Positions 17,557 to 26,516 of a DNA stretch of 64,000 bases are shown here, piece by piece. The first letter of the stretch is position 1; each line of letters begins with the position of its first letter. The position numbers were made by a program, and so were the translations under genes. This DNA is from Clostridium weizhouense (GTDB lineage Bacteria > Bacillota > Clostridia > Clostridiales > Clostridiaceae): NCBI RefSeq assembly GCF_019431045.1, contig NZ_JAHXPT010000013.1:57712-121711 (forward strand), given 5' to 3'. The notes beneath the pieces were generated by a model. The model ran no database searches. It worked only from the letters and a program-made list of their open reading frames with translations, and had not been told where the DNA came from.

Positions 17557-17590
17557 ATAATAAGACGAGATTAAAAGCTCGTCTTATTAT
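17557..17590. terminator. Palindrome after gltX, probable terminator
   Basis: ATAATAAGACGAG, loop, CTCGTCTTATTAT: a perfect 13-bp stem right after the stop codon. The T tail is weak (GGAATCTT follows), so termination efficiency is uncertain. Confidence 0.6.
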
Positions 17591-17745
17591 GGAATCTTAA
17601 AAAATAAGTTAAATATTTAAATTCATAATTCGATATCTTTATTTTTTAAGTATATTAGATTAAAATTAACAATAGATGTAAATACATATAAGTATATTAT
17701 GTAATAACTTTCAGATGTAAAAATAAGTAATAGGAGAGATAGAAT

Positions 17746-19407
17746 ATGTCTAATGAAATTAATTCATCTAACTTCATAAGAAATATAATTGTTGAAGACT
17801 TAGAGACTGGAAAACATAAAAAAATAATAACTCGTTTCCCACCAGAACCAAATGGTTATTTACATGTAGGTCATGCTAAATCAATAGTTTTGAATTCAGG
17901 ATTAGCTGAAGAGTTTAACGGAAAATTTAATTTGAGATTTGATGATACAAATCCTACTAAAGAAGACACTGAATATGTTGAATCAATAAAAGAAGATGTA
18001 AAATGGCTTGGTGGTAATTGGGATGAAATATTCTTTGCGTCAAATTATTTTGATACAATGTATGAAAAAGCTATTCTTTTAATCAAGAAGGGATTAGCAT
18101 ATGTTTGTGATTTAACTCCAGAAGAAATGAAAGAATATAGAGGAAGCTTAACTGAACCAGGAAAAGAAAGCCCTTATAGAGATAGAACTGTTGAAGAAAA
18201 TCTTGATTTATTTGAAAGAATGAGAAAAGGTGAATTTAAAGATGGGGAAAAAGTTTTAAGAGCTAAAATAGATATGGCTTCTCCAAATATAAATTTTAGA
18301 GATCCTATAATTTATAGAATTGCTCATGCAGAACACCATAATACAAAAGATAAGTGGTGTATATATCCAATGTATGATTTTGCACATCCAATAGAAGATG
18401 CTATTGAAGGAATAACTCATTCAATATGTACTTTAGAATTTGAAGATCATAGACCTTTATATGACTGGGTTGTAAAGGAATGTGAAATGGAGTCTGTTCC
18501 TAGACAAATTGAATTTGCAAGATTAAACATGACTAATACAGTTATGAGTAAAAGAAAATTAAAGCAATTAGTTGATGAAGGAATAGTTGATGGATGGGAT
18601 GACCCAAGAATGCCTACTATATCTGGATTAAGAAGAAGAGGATATACATCTGAAGCTATAAGAAACTTCTGCACAGCAATAGGTGTAGCTAAATCTAATT
18701 CATTAGTAGATTCTCAAATGTTAGAATACTTTATAAGAGAAGATTTACAATTAAAAGCACCATCAGCAATGGCTGTTATGAGACCATTAAAATTAGTTAT
18801 TACAAATTATCCAGAAGGTCAAACAGAAATGTTAGAAGTAGAAAATAATGCTAAGGATGAAACTCAAGGAAAGAGACTTGTACCATTCTCAAGAGAATTA
18901 TATATAGAACAAGAAGATTTTATGGAAGTTCCAGTAAAAAAATATTTCAGATTATTCCCAGGAAACGAAGTGAGATTAAAAGGTGCATATTTTGTTAAAT
19001 GTACAGATGTTATAAAAAATGAAAATGATGAAGTTGTAGAGATACATTGCACTTATGATCCAGAAACAAAATCAGGTTCAGGTTTTACAGGAAGAAAGGT
19101 AAAAGGAACTATTCACTGGGTAGATGCTAAAACAGCAAAACCAGCAGAATTTAGATTATTTGAACCTTTAATATTAGATGATGAAGAAGAAAATGAAGGA
19201 AAGAATTTCTTAGAACAAATAAATCCAAACTCAATGGAAGTGTTACAAGGATTTATTGAACCAACAGCTGTAAAAAATGTTAAGGTGCAAGATAAGTTAC
19301 AACTTATTAGAAATGGATTCTTTACAGTAGATTCAAAGTATACTACTGATGAAAAGTTAGTATTTAATAGAATAGTATCACTTAAGAGTTCATTTAGATT
19401 AAAATAA
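17746..19407 (+). CDS. glnS: Glutaminyl-tRNA synthetase
   Basis: The product has 553 residues, and ATG 17746 follows AGGAGAGATAGA. The class I motifs are [15 protein letters not shown] (near 30-44) and VMSKRKL (near 266). The region [17 protein letters not shown] and the C-terminal beta-barrel anticodon domain ([30 protein letters not shown]) are characteristic of GlnRS rather than GluRS. It charges tRNA-Gln directly. No T-box is visible upstream, unlike gltX. A strong bidirectional terminator follows at 19466. Confidence 0.96.
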   Translation: MSNEINSSNFIRNIIVEDLETGKHKKIITRFPPEPNGYLHVGHAKSIVLNSGLAEEFNGKFNLRFDDTNPTKEDTEYVESIKEDVKWLGGNWDEIFFASNYFDTMYEKAILLIKKGLAYVCDLTPEEMKEYRGSLTEPGKESPYRDRTVEENLDLFERMRKGEFKDGEKVLRAKIDMASPNINFRDPIIYRIAHAEHHNTKDKWCIYPMYDFAHPIEDAIEGITHSICTLEFEDHRPLYDWVVKECEMESVPRQIEFARLNMTNTVMSKRKLKQLVDEGIVDGWDDPRMPTISGLRRRGYTSEAIRNFCTAIGVAKSNSLVDSQMLEYFIREDLQLKAPSAMAVMRPLKLVITNYPEGQTEMLEVENNAKDETQGKRLVPFSRELYIEQEDFMEVPVKKYFRLFPGNEVRLKGAYFVKCTDVIKNENDEVVEIHCTYDPETKSGSGFTGRKVKGTIHWVDAKTAKPAEFRLFEPLILDDEEENEGKNFLEQINPNSMEVLQGFIEPTAVKNVKVQDKLQLIRNGFFTVDSKYTTDEKLVFNRIVSLKSSFRLK

Positions 19408-19465
19408 CAAAGTAGAAAAAGAAGAAATATAAAATTAAATATATAAAAACTAATAATAAAAAATA

Positions 19466-19496
19466 AGCCGCCTCAAATTTGAGACGGCTCTTTTTT
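19466..19496. terminator. Bidirectional terminator between glnS and the minus-strand gene
   Basis: AGCCGCCTC, AAATTT, GAGACGGCT then CTTTTTT on plus; on minus the stem is followed by TATTTTTTATT. It serves glnS and the converging gene at 19510-19899. Confidence 0.85.
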
Positions 19497-19509
19497 ATTT
19501 TATACTATA

Positions 19510-19899
19510 TTACCAGTTTATCCCGATTAGACCATTAATAAGACTAATTCCTCCTTTGTCAGGTGAATGAGCTTTTATTTGAACAGATACATTATCTTCA
19601 TAGTTAGGGCATTGGTTTCCTTCCTCTGAAAATTCAGTAACATATGAATTATAAATTAGTTTTGAACTCTTACTTAATAATTCAATTACCATTTCTTGTC
19701 TTAATCTTATAATTATATCAAAGGTTGTACCATCTTCAAAAGAAATTGTACGAACTACTTCAGTTCCACCATCGCTATTTAAAGTAAGTGTATTTTTAGG
19801 AATAATCCAATCAGCTAATGACTCTATAGCGTATTGAATACCAGCTTCCCCTAACTGTATTGCTAAATTTTTTAATTGAATAACAAATGCATCATCCAT
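19510..19899 (-). CDS. Hypothetical protein
   Basis: The product has 129 residues if it starts at ATG 19899 (MDDAFVIQLKNLAIQLGEAG). GTGGAGGAAC lies 13-14 bases upstream. A GTG at 19920 is possible but would contain the ribosome site inside the gene. The N-terminal part is helical; the centre shows beta strands (NTLTLNSDGGTEVVRTISFEDGTTFDIIIRL). No signal peptide or membrane helix is present. I do not recognise the family. It uses the shared terminator at 19466 and stands alone. Confidence 0.55.
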   Translation of the reverse strand: MDDAFVIQLKNLAIQLGEAGIQYAIESLADWIIPKNTLTLNSDGGTEVVRTISFEDGTTFDIIIRLRQEMVIELLSKSSKLIYNSYVTEFSEEGNQCPNYEDNVSVQIKAHSPDKGGISLINGLIGINW

Positions 19900-20310
19900 A
19901 GTAATTTTTAGTTCCTCCACTAATTATAGAATTAGTAACTATTATTTATATTATTATATGATTTTATAATTAAAATGTTACTTTTTAATTATTATAAAAC
20001 TACAATTTAATCTAGATTTAATGAGGTTAGAGAATTATTTTTACAATTAAATAGGTTAAAATAATATTTTTATGAATACTATTTATAATTAGTCCAGTTT
20101 TTTTATTAAATTAACTGTATTTAAATATTGAGAAATATTTCTTAATAGTAGATTATTTTATGGAACGTATAAATTTATCAATTTACTGTCTTAATATAAT
20201 TTAAACTAATTACATTAATATGTAATATATGGTATAATTTTCAATGGAATAATATTTTTTATGTTTTGAATTAAAAATATAGAATTTAACAATGTGGGGG
20301 GAGAAATAGT
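19900..20310. other. Intergenic region, 411 bp
   Basis: Extremely AT-rich divergent promoter region between the minus-strand hypothetical gene and hypB. A TATAAT box near 20233 may belong to hypB. I see no gene, repeat or clear operator. Confidence 0.4.
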
Positions 20311-20982
20311 ATGGACAAGTATAAAGTTATTGAGATTAAGAAAAGTGTTTTTGAAAATAACGATAGACAAGCAGAACTACTTAGAAAAGAATTAAAAAAA
20401 GATAAAACTTTTTTATTAAATTTAATGTCATCACCAGGTTCAGGCAAAACAACAACTGTTTTAAGAACTATTGAAGCTTTGAAAGATGAAATGAAAATAG
20501 GAATTTTAGAAGCAGATATTGATTCAGATGTAGATGCTAATACTGTATCTAAAACAGGTGCTAAAGTAATACAACTTCATACAGGAGGAATGTGTCATTT
20601 AGATGCAGATATGACAAAACAAGGGTTAGATGGACTAGGAACAGAAGAGATTGATTTTGCAATCTTAGAAAATGTAGGCAATTTAGTGTGCCCAGCAGAA
20701 TTCGATACTGGTGCATCAAAAAATGCTATGATTTTAAGTGTACCAGAAGGAGATGACAAACCGTTAAAATATCCATTAATGTTTTCAATTGTTGATGTAT
20801 TATTAATCAATAAGATTGATGCTATGGATTATTTTGAATTTGATTTAGAAGCAGTTAAGAAGTATGCAACAAAATTAAATCCAAATATTAAAATAATCCC
20901 GATATCTGCTAAAAATGGAGAGGGAATTGATGAATGGGTTGATTGGATACGTACTGAAGTAGAAATTTGGAATAAAAAATAG
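20311..20982 (+). CDS. hypB: Hydrogenase/nickel-enzyme maturation GTPase HypB
   Basis: The product has 223 residues. ATG 20311 follows GTGGGGGGAG. It is a P-loop GTPase with Walker A MSSPGSGKTTT (near 43-52), switch and metal site GGMCHLDADM (Cys-His pair), ENVGNLVCPAEFD and the guanine-specificity motif NKID. It lacks an N-terminal His-rich or CxxCGC nickel-storage segment. HypB inserts nickel, with HypA, into [NiFe]-hydrogenase or other nickel enzymes. Here hypA follows two genes later, but no hydrogenase or other hyp gene is in the window, so the client enzyme is elsewhere or different. Confidence 0.93.
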   Translation: MDKYKVIEIKKSVFENNDRQAELLRKELKKDKTFLLNLMSSPGSGKTTTVLRTIEALKDEMKIGILEADIDSDVDANTVSKTGAKVIQLHTGGMCHLDADMTKQGLDGLGTEEIDFAILENVGNLVCPAEFDTGASKNAMILSVPEGDDKPLKYPLMFSIVDVLLINKIDAMDYFEFDLEAVKKYATKLNPNIKIIPISAKNGEGIDEWVDWIRTEVEIWNKK

Positions 20983-21017
20983 TAACATAATAAAATTTAA
21001 TATGGGGGCAAATGTAT

Positions 21018-23717
21018 ATGGTAAAAGAAAAAGTGCTTGATCTGGCAAATAAAATTAGTAATAAAAAACGTGGTTCAAAAACAGAAATTATGCCAGAAGA
21101 TCCTGAATATAAAATTCTGGAACCCGTTATTACAGAAGAAATGGCAGAAGTAGCTCTTTGCCTTGAATTACGCAAACCGATGAGTGCTAAGGAAATCGCT
21201 CCTTTATGTAGTAAATCTGTAGAAGAAACAGAAAAGCTTTTATGGGAATTAGCAATGGCTGGGGCCGCTTTTGTTAATAAAATTGATGGGGTTGATAAAT
21301 ATTGGCATGAGATTTGGGTTCCAGGTCACATGGAAATGATGGTTAACAACAAGGAAAATGTTAAAAAGTATCCTCAAATCGGAAAGGCTTTTGATGATTA
21401 TGGAAAATTAAGAGGCCCGAAAGCGGCAGGTAATGTTCCAGTAGGTTCTGGTCCTATGCGTGTTATCCCTATTGAACAATCTATTTCAGGTGAAACTAGA
21501 AGAGCATCTTATGAGGAAGTCTCCAAATATCTTAATGAAAATACTATTTTTTCAGTTTCTGATTGTTCTTGTCGTACAGCAAGAGAAGTTATGGGAGAAG
21601 GCTGTGGTCACTTAAAGGAAGATATGTGTATTCAACTAGGACATGCTGCTGAATATTATATTCGTACAGGTAGAGGAAGACAGATTACTCGTGAAGAAGC
21701 TTTTGAAATTATTAAAAAAGCTGAAGCAAATGGGTTGATGCATAATATACCAAATACAGATGGACCAGGAAAAACTCATGCGATTTGTAACTGTTGTGGG
21801 TGTGGGTGTTTTGCAGTGAGAATTGCTAATATGTTTGTAAATCATGATATGGTACGTTCAAATTATGTTTCACAAGTAGATACAGAGAAATGTGTTGCTT
21901 GTGGAGAATGTGTTGAAAATTGTCCTACGGGGGCATTAAAAGTAGGTCAAAAAATTTGTACCAAAACACCTATTCTAGAAAAGAAAAGAGAACTTCCTTA
22001 TGATACAGAATGGGGTCCGGAGAAATGGAATATTGATTATCGTACCAACAGAAAAGTTGTTGTAGATACAGGTTCAAGTCCTTGTAAAGCAGAATGTCCT
22101 GCTCATATAGGCATTCAGGGGTATATCAAGTTGGCATCTCAAGGAAGGTATACTGAAGCACTAGAACTTATTAAACATGAAAATCCATTTCCAGCAGTAT
22201 GTGGACGTATCTGTCCAAGAAAATGTGAATCAGCTTGTACTAGAGGAGATATTGATGATCCGATTGCTATTGATGATATCAAGAAATTTATTGCAGAGCA
22301 GGATTTGAATAAAGATATTCGTTATATACCTGAAAAAAGACATCAATATGGGAAAAAAATTGCTGTTATCGGTGCAGGTCCTTCAGGACTTTCTTGTGCT
22401 TTTTATTTAGCTATTGATGGTTATAAGGTAACTGTATTTGAAAAACAAAAACTACTTGGTGGAATGTTGGTACTAGGAATACCTTCTTTTAGATTGGAAA
22501 AAGACGTGGTAAATGCAGAAATTGATATTTTAAAAGAATTAGGTGTTGAGTTTAAGACTGGTATTGAAGTTGGTAAAGATGTAAGTCTTAATGATTTACG
22601 AGATCAAGGATTTAAAGCATTTTATCTTGCAATAGGTGCTCAAATGGGTAGGAAATTAGGACTTCAGGGTGAAGATGCCGATGGGGTAATTACTGGTGTA
22701 GAGTTTTTACGTAAAGTAAATTTAGGCGAAAATTTGAAAATAGAAGGAGAAACTATTGTAATTGGCGGAGGAAATGTTGCTATTGATGTTGCTAGAACTG
22801 CTACACGTATTGGTGCATTAAAAGTTCATATGTATTGCCTTGAGAGCAGAGAAGAAATGCCTGCTCTTGATGAAGAAATTGAAGAAGCATTAGAAGAAGA
22901 CATTAGTATTAATAATTCATGGGGACCAAAGCGCATTATCATGGAAAATGGACATGTTATAGGTGTAGAATTTAAAAAATGTATTTCTGTTTTTGATAAA
23001 GATAAAAAATTTAATCCTAAATTTAATGAAAACGAAACTAAAACAGTAAAAGCAAATAATGTGTTAATTTCGGTAGGTCAAGCAATGGATTGGGGTGAAT
23101 TATTAAAAGATTCTAAAATGGAGTTAAATCCTAATAAGACAATTAAAGCTGATCTATTTACTTTACAGACAGGAGAACCAGATGTATTTGCTGGTGGAGA
23201 TGCGTTGACAGGACTTAAGTTTGCTATTGACGCAATTGCTTTAGGTAAGGAAGGGGCAATTTCAATTCATCGTTATGTTCAACCAGGACAAAGTTTAACT
23301 CTTGGACGAATTAAGAGAGAATATCGTGCTTTTGATAAATCAAATCTTGTTATTGAAGGATATGATAATATTCCAAGACAAAAAGCAAGGAATATTATCT
23401 CAAATAAATCTAAAGAAACCTTTAAAGATTTACGTGGTACATTTACAGAAGAACAAGTAAAAAAAGAAACACAGCGATGCCTTGGTTGTGGAGCAACAGT
23501 TGCAGATCAATATTTATGTTTAGGATGTGGTGTATGTACTACAAAATGTAAATATGACGCAATTAAACTTGTACGAAAGTATGACAAGCAAAATCCAGAA
23601 TTTAAAGATATGAAATCTACAATTGTAAAATATGCATTAAAACGTAAGGTGAGAATTGTAATGAAAAAACCAGTAAAAGCATTAAAATCAATGTTTTATA
23701 GTGAAAAAGACAAATAA
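21018..23717 (+). CDS. Iron-sulphur flavoprotein: NAD(P)H oxidoreductase (GltD-like) with ferredoxin domains
   Basis: The product has 899 residues from ATG 21018 (GGGGGC 9 bases upstream; ATG 21012 is also possible). The N-terminal 120 residues contain a winged-helix-like segment (ITEEMAEVALCLELRKPMSA). Next come Cys-rich motifs CSCR and CNCCGCGC, a 4Fe-4S motif CVACGECVENCPTGA (near 294), a GltD-type domain with CPAHIGIQGY and CGRICPRKCESAC, FAD site VIGAGPSGLS, NAD(P) site VIGGGNVAIDVA, and two late clusters (CLGCGA, CLGCGVCTTKCKYDA). It should shuttle electrons between NAD(P)H and a ferredoxin-like partner. Arginine codons include many CGT/CGC, unlike neighbours that prefer AGA. Its role between hypB and hypA is unknown. 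Confidence 0.8.
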   Translation: MVKEKVLDLANKISNKKRGSKTEIMPEDPEYKILEPVITEEMAEVALCLELRKPMSAKEIAPLCSKSVEETEKLLWELAMAGAAFVNKIDGVDKYWHEIWVPGHMEMMVNNKENVKKYPQIGKAFDDYGKLRGPKAAGNVPVGSGPMRVIPIEQSISGETRRASYEEVSKYLNENTIFSVSDCSCRTAREVMGEGCGHLKEDMCIQLGHAAEYYIRTGRGRQITREEAFEIIKKAEANGLMHNIPNTDGPGKTHAICNCCGCGCFAVRIANMFVNHDMVRSNYVSQVDTEKCVACGECVENCPTGALKVGQKICTKTPILEKKRELPYDTEWGPEKWNIDYRTNRKVVVDTGSSPCKAECPAHIGIQGYIKLASQGRYTEALELIKHENPFPAVCGRICPRKCESACTRGDIDDPIAIDDIKKFIAEQDLNKDIRYIPEKRHQYGKKIAVIGAGPSGLSCAFYLAIDGYKVTVFEKQKLLGGMLVLGIPSFRLEKDVVNAEIDILKELGVEFKTGIEVGKDVSLNDLRDQGFKAFYLAIGAQMGRKLGLQGEDADGVITGVEFLRKVNLGENLKIEGETIVIGGGNVAIDVARTATRIGALKVHMYCLESREEMPALDEEIEEALEEDISINNSWGPKRIIMENGHVIGVEFKKCISVFDKDKKFNPKFNENETKTVKANNVLISVGQAMDWGELLKDSKMELNPNKTIKADLFTLQTGEPDVFAGGDALTGLKFAIDAIALGKEGAISIHRYVQPGQSLTLGRIKREYRAFDKSNLVIEGYDNIPRQKARNIISNKSKETFKDLRGTFTEEQVKKETQRCLGCGATVADQYLCLGCGVCTTKCKYDAIKLVRKYDKQNPEFKDMKSTIVKYALKRKVRIVMKKPVKALKSMFYSEKDK

Positions 23718-23765
23718 TATAAATTATACAAAATAAAAGATGGGAGAACTATGTTTCTCTCGCTT

Positions 23766-23930
23766 TTAGGCACATGAAAGAAAATAACAAGTCCAAAATG
23801 CGATGTATATTTTGCGTCAGACAAGGAAACATAAAGATTTAATAGCGAGATATTAGAGAATTATGCTGACGCAACATGACACGAAATAGAGTAGCATATT
23901 GACTTGTTATTATTTTGAATGTTCCTTAAA
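23766..23930. repeat. Family B repeat, long copy
   Basis: TTAGGCACATGAAAGAAAAT and AACAAGTC at the left pair with GACTTGTTATTATTTT and CCTTAA at the right. The interior contains further pairs (TTGCGTCAG / CTGACGCAA). It fills most of the gap between the oxidoreductase and hypA. A weak terminator-like hairpin (GGGAGAA / TTCTCTC) precedes it at about 23740. Confidence 0.7.
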
Positions 23931-23954
23931 TTTATATAAGCGAGGTGAGGCTAA

Positions 23955-24296
23955 TTGCATGAATTAGGAGTTGTAATTGAAGTTGTTAAAACTATCGAAA
24001 ATTTCGCAAGAAAAAATTCATTAACCCAAATAGATACACTGGTGCTCCAAATTGGTGAGCTATCATCCATAATTCCAAGATATATTGAATCATGTTATCC
24101 AGCAGCTGTGGACGGTACATTATTACAGAACACAAAATTGAAAATTGAAATATTACCAGGGAATGGTATATGTAAAAAATGTAGTAAAGTTTTTAATCTT
24201 ATAGAGAATGATGGTAAATGTCCATACTGCCAAAGTACAGATTTTGATATATTAGGTGGAAAAGAGTTTATGATTAAGGAGGTAGTTGCTTGTTAA
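23955..24296 (+). CDS. hypA: Nickel metallochaperone HypA
   Basis: The product has 113 residues. The start is TTG 23955, which is required because the conserved nickel ligand is His2 in MHELG; GCGAGGTGAGG lies upstream. A zinc site is formed by CKKC (near 74) and CPYC (near 91). The family delivers Ni to hydrogenase or urease precursors together with HypB. It is separated from the oxidoreductase by a family B repeat and lies directly upstream of a FecBCD-type importer, which supports a nickel-handling locus. Confidence 0.92.
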   Translation: MHELGVVIEVVKTIENFARKNSLTQIDTLVLQIGELSSIIPRYIESCYPAAVDGTLLQNTKLKIEILPGNGICKKCSKVFNLIENDGKCPYCQSTDFDILGGKEFMIKEVVAC

Positions 24297-24307
24297 ACTG
24301 TTAGAAG

Positions 24308-24340
24308 GCCACACCATTGTTCATGCACTACATTTGGAAA
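24308..24340. repeat. Direct repeat D, copy 1, upstream of the importer operon
   Basis: GCCACACCATTGTTCATGCA followed by CTACATTTGGAAA closely matches the sequence at 27474-27510 (GCCGCACCATTATTTCTGCA, then CTATGTTTGTGGAAA). Most differences are transitions. The two copies bracket the three ABC transporter genes. Confidence 0.5.
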
Positions 24341-24412
24341 AAATTCACGTTCCACAGTAACTTAGCGAATTTTTTATATTTAAGTAACATAATTAAGGAG
24401 GAGAAAATAGGG

Positions 24413-25435
24413 ATGAATAATAAGCTGATAAAATTTATAATAACATTAACAATAGCTACATTATCTGTAAGTGCAGTAGGATGTTCTAATAATGGAAAAG
24501 ATAATGTAAAAAAAACAAATGCTGAAGTTCATGAAAGTAATTTTGAAACAGTAAAATTTGTATATTCAGATGGTGCTAAAGATTATGATGTAACAGTAAA
24601 ATCACCAAGACAAAAGGCAGTAACATTATCTCAATTTATGACAGAAATGCTATTAGCACTAGGTTTAGGGGATAGAATGGTGGGAACAGCTCTTTTAGAT
24701 AATCCTATATTACCAGAATTTGAAGAGGCTTATAATAAAATACCAGTACTTAAAATTGGAGAAGGTCATTCTGTATCTAAAGAAGCTTTTATAGCAACCG
24801 GTGCAGATTTTGTAAGTGGATGGGATTCATCTATAAGTGAACAAACTACAGGAGCGCCTGATGAACTTATATCAAAAGATATAACCCCATTTATGGCTAA
24901 GTCTTATAGGGCAGACTCTACAGTAGAGACTGTTTATGAGGATTTTGAATTATTAGGAAAAATATTCGGAGTACAAGATAAAGCTAAAGACGTAATAACT
25001 AAAATGAAAAGTGATATAAAAGTTGTGACTGATAAAGTTGGGGATATAAAAGAAGAAGATAGAGTGAAAATGATGGTATATGATTCAGGTCAAAATGATG
25101 CAATGGTAGTTGGAGCAGGGCTTGCTAATAACTTAATAAACCTTGCAGGTGGAAAAAATGTGTTTGCTAAGAATGCAAACAAGCCTTATATACATGTTTC
25201 ATGGGAAAGTATAGTAGCAGAGAATCCAGAAGTTATATTAGTAACTGACTTTATGGCAGGAGAACCAGTACAAGAAAAAATAGATTTCTTGAAAGCACAT
25301 CCTGCGCTTAAAGATGTACCTGCTATAAAAAATAACAAAATATATGTTGTAGGATTAGCTGATTTATCTCCAGGTGTTAGAAATCCTAAGCTTATTGAGC
25401 AAATGTATGAATATTTTTTTGGAGAAAATAAGTAA
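24413..25435 (+). CDS. ABC importer substrate-binding lipoprotein (FecB/BtuF-type; possibly nickel or cobalt)
   Basis: The product has 340 residues. ATG 24413 follows AAGGAGGAG; an upstream in-frame ATG at 24317 is not used because it would bury the signal peptide. Residues 1-24 form a lipoprotein signal with lipobox SAVGC. The rest is a class III (PF01497-type) binding protein with the typical opening (KAVTLSQFMTEMLLALGLGDRMVGTA) and C-terminal motif (WESIVAENPEVILVTDFMAG, then FFGENK). Such proteins bind siderophores, haem, cobalamin or nickel chelates. The hypB/hypA context points to nickel, which is an inference. Confidence 0.85.
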   Translation: MNNKLIKFIITLTIATLSVSAVGCSNNGKDNVKKTNAEVHESNFETVKFVYSDGAKDYDVTVKSPRQKAVTLSQFMTEMLLALGLGDRMVGTALLDNPILPEFEEAYNKIPVLKIGEGHSVSKEAFIATGADFVSGWDSSISEQTTGAPDELISKDITPFMAKSYRADSTVETVYEDFELLGKIFGVQDKAKDVITKMKSDIKVVTDKVGDIKEEDRVKMMVYDSGQNDAMVVGAGLANNLINLAGGKNVFAKNANKPYIHVSWESIVAENPEVILVTDFMAGEPVQEKIDFLKAHPALKDVPAIKNNKIYVVGLADLSPGVRNPKLIEQMYEYFFGENK

Positions 25436-26514
25436 TGCAAGTAGCTTTAGAGGAGAAAAAAAGCCTTTCTAAAAAGAAAGGCTTTTTACTTTGGCTTATA
25501 GCTTTAAGCTTAATATTAGTAGTTATAATAGTTGCAGCAATAGCTGTAGGTAGTACGTATATTAAACCTGGAGAAGTATATAAAATACTACTTAGTAAAT
25601 TAACAAATGGAGCAGTTTATAGTGATATTGGAAGTATAATGACACAAAATATAATATGGGAAATAAGGTTTCCTAGAGTATTACTAGGATTTATATGTGG
25701 AGCAGGACTTGCCATTTGTGGAGTCCTTATGCAATGTATCACTAAAAATCCAATAGCTGAACCTTATATATTAGGTATATCATCAGGAGCATCTTGTGGT
25801 GCTGTTTTTGTTATAGTTTTAGGTGGGGTGTCATCACTTGGGATAAATAGTGTTGGAGCAGGAGCATTTGTAGGCTCTCTTATATCAGGAATATTAGTTT
25901 TTGCTATAGGTACTCAAATGGGAAAAACAACGTCCACTACAAGATTAGTATTATCAGGTATGGCAATATCAACAATATTTTCGGCACTTACTAATTTACT
26001 TATATATTCTGCAGAAAATTCAAATCAAGCTAAAACTGCTTTGTTTTGGACTGTTGGTAGTTTAGGTGGTGCCAAATGGGAGGTTTTATTATTTCCATTT
26101 ATTATATTAGTTATAGTTATGATAGGAGTATTAATAATGTCTAAATCACTAGATATATTACTTCTTGGTGATGATAGCGCAATAATACTTGGAATTAACA
26201 TAAAACTTATAAAATCTACAATTTTAATACTAGCTACATTACTTACATCAGCATTAGTTTCTATAACTGGAGCGATAGGATTTATAGGACTTGTAGTGCC
26301 ACATATATCTAGAACTATAGTAGGAAGTGATCATAAAAAACTTATAGTACTTTCATCATTAATAGGTGCTATATTTTTAATATTATCAGATATTGTAGCT
26401 AGAGGTCTTTTCCCACCAATAGAAATACCTATAGGAATAATAACTTCATTAGTTGGAGGGCCATTCTTCTTGTATTTGATTTCTAAGAAAAATTATTCAT
26501 TTGGAGGAAAATAG
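25435..26514 (+). CDS. ABC importer permease, FecCD family
   Basis: The product has 359 residues. ATG 25435 overlaps the stop codon of the binding-protein gene (TAATG). It has about ten hydrophobic helices and the family motifs RFPRVLLGFICGAGLAICGVL, the conserved ITKNPIAEPYILGISSGA and the coupling segment GAIGFIGLVVPHISRTIVG. It forms the membrane channel, probably as a homodimer, with the lipoprotein and the ATPase downstream. Confidence 0.92.
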   Translation: MQVALEEKKSLSKKKGFLLWLIALSLILVVIIVAAIAVGSTYIKPGEVYKILLSKLTNGAVYSDIGSIMTQNIIWEIRFPRVLLGFICGAGLAICGVLMQCITKNPIAEPYILGISSGASCGAVFVIVLGGVSSLGINSVGAGAFVGSLISGILVFAIGTQMGKTTSTTRLVLSGMAISTIFSALTNLLIYSAENSNQAKTALFWTVGSLGGAKWEVLLFPFIILVIVMIGVLIMSKSLDILLLGDDSAIILGINIKLIKSTILILATLLTSALVSITGAIGFIGLVVPHISRTIVGSDHKKLIVLSSLIGAIFLILSDIVARGLFPPIEIPIGIITSLVGGPFFLYLISKKNYSFGGK

Positions 26515-26516
26515 TA

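Noticed and set aside
17591..17745. Second T-box upstream of glnS
   Set aside because: There is no T-box core (GGTGG...CGCG) or specifier stem in this gap.
24297..24412. Cobalamin or other known riboswitch before the importer operon
   Set aside because: No B12-box (GCCACTG-type core with matching helices) or other recognisable aptamer could be found; only repeat D is present.
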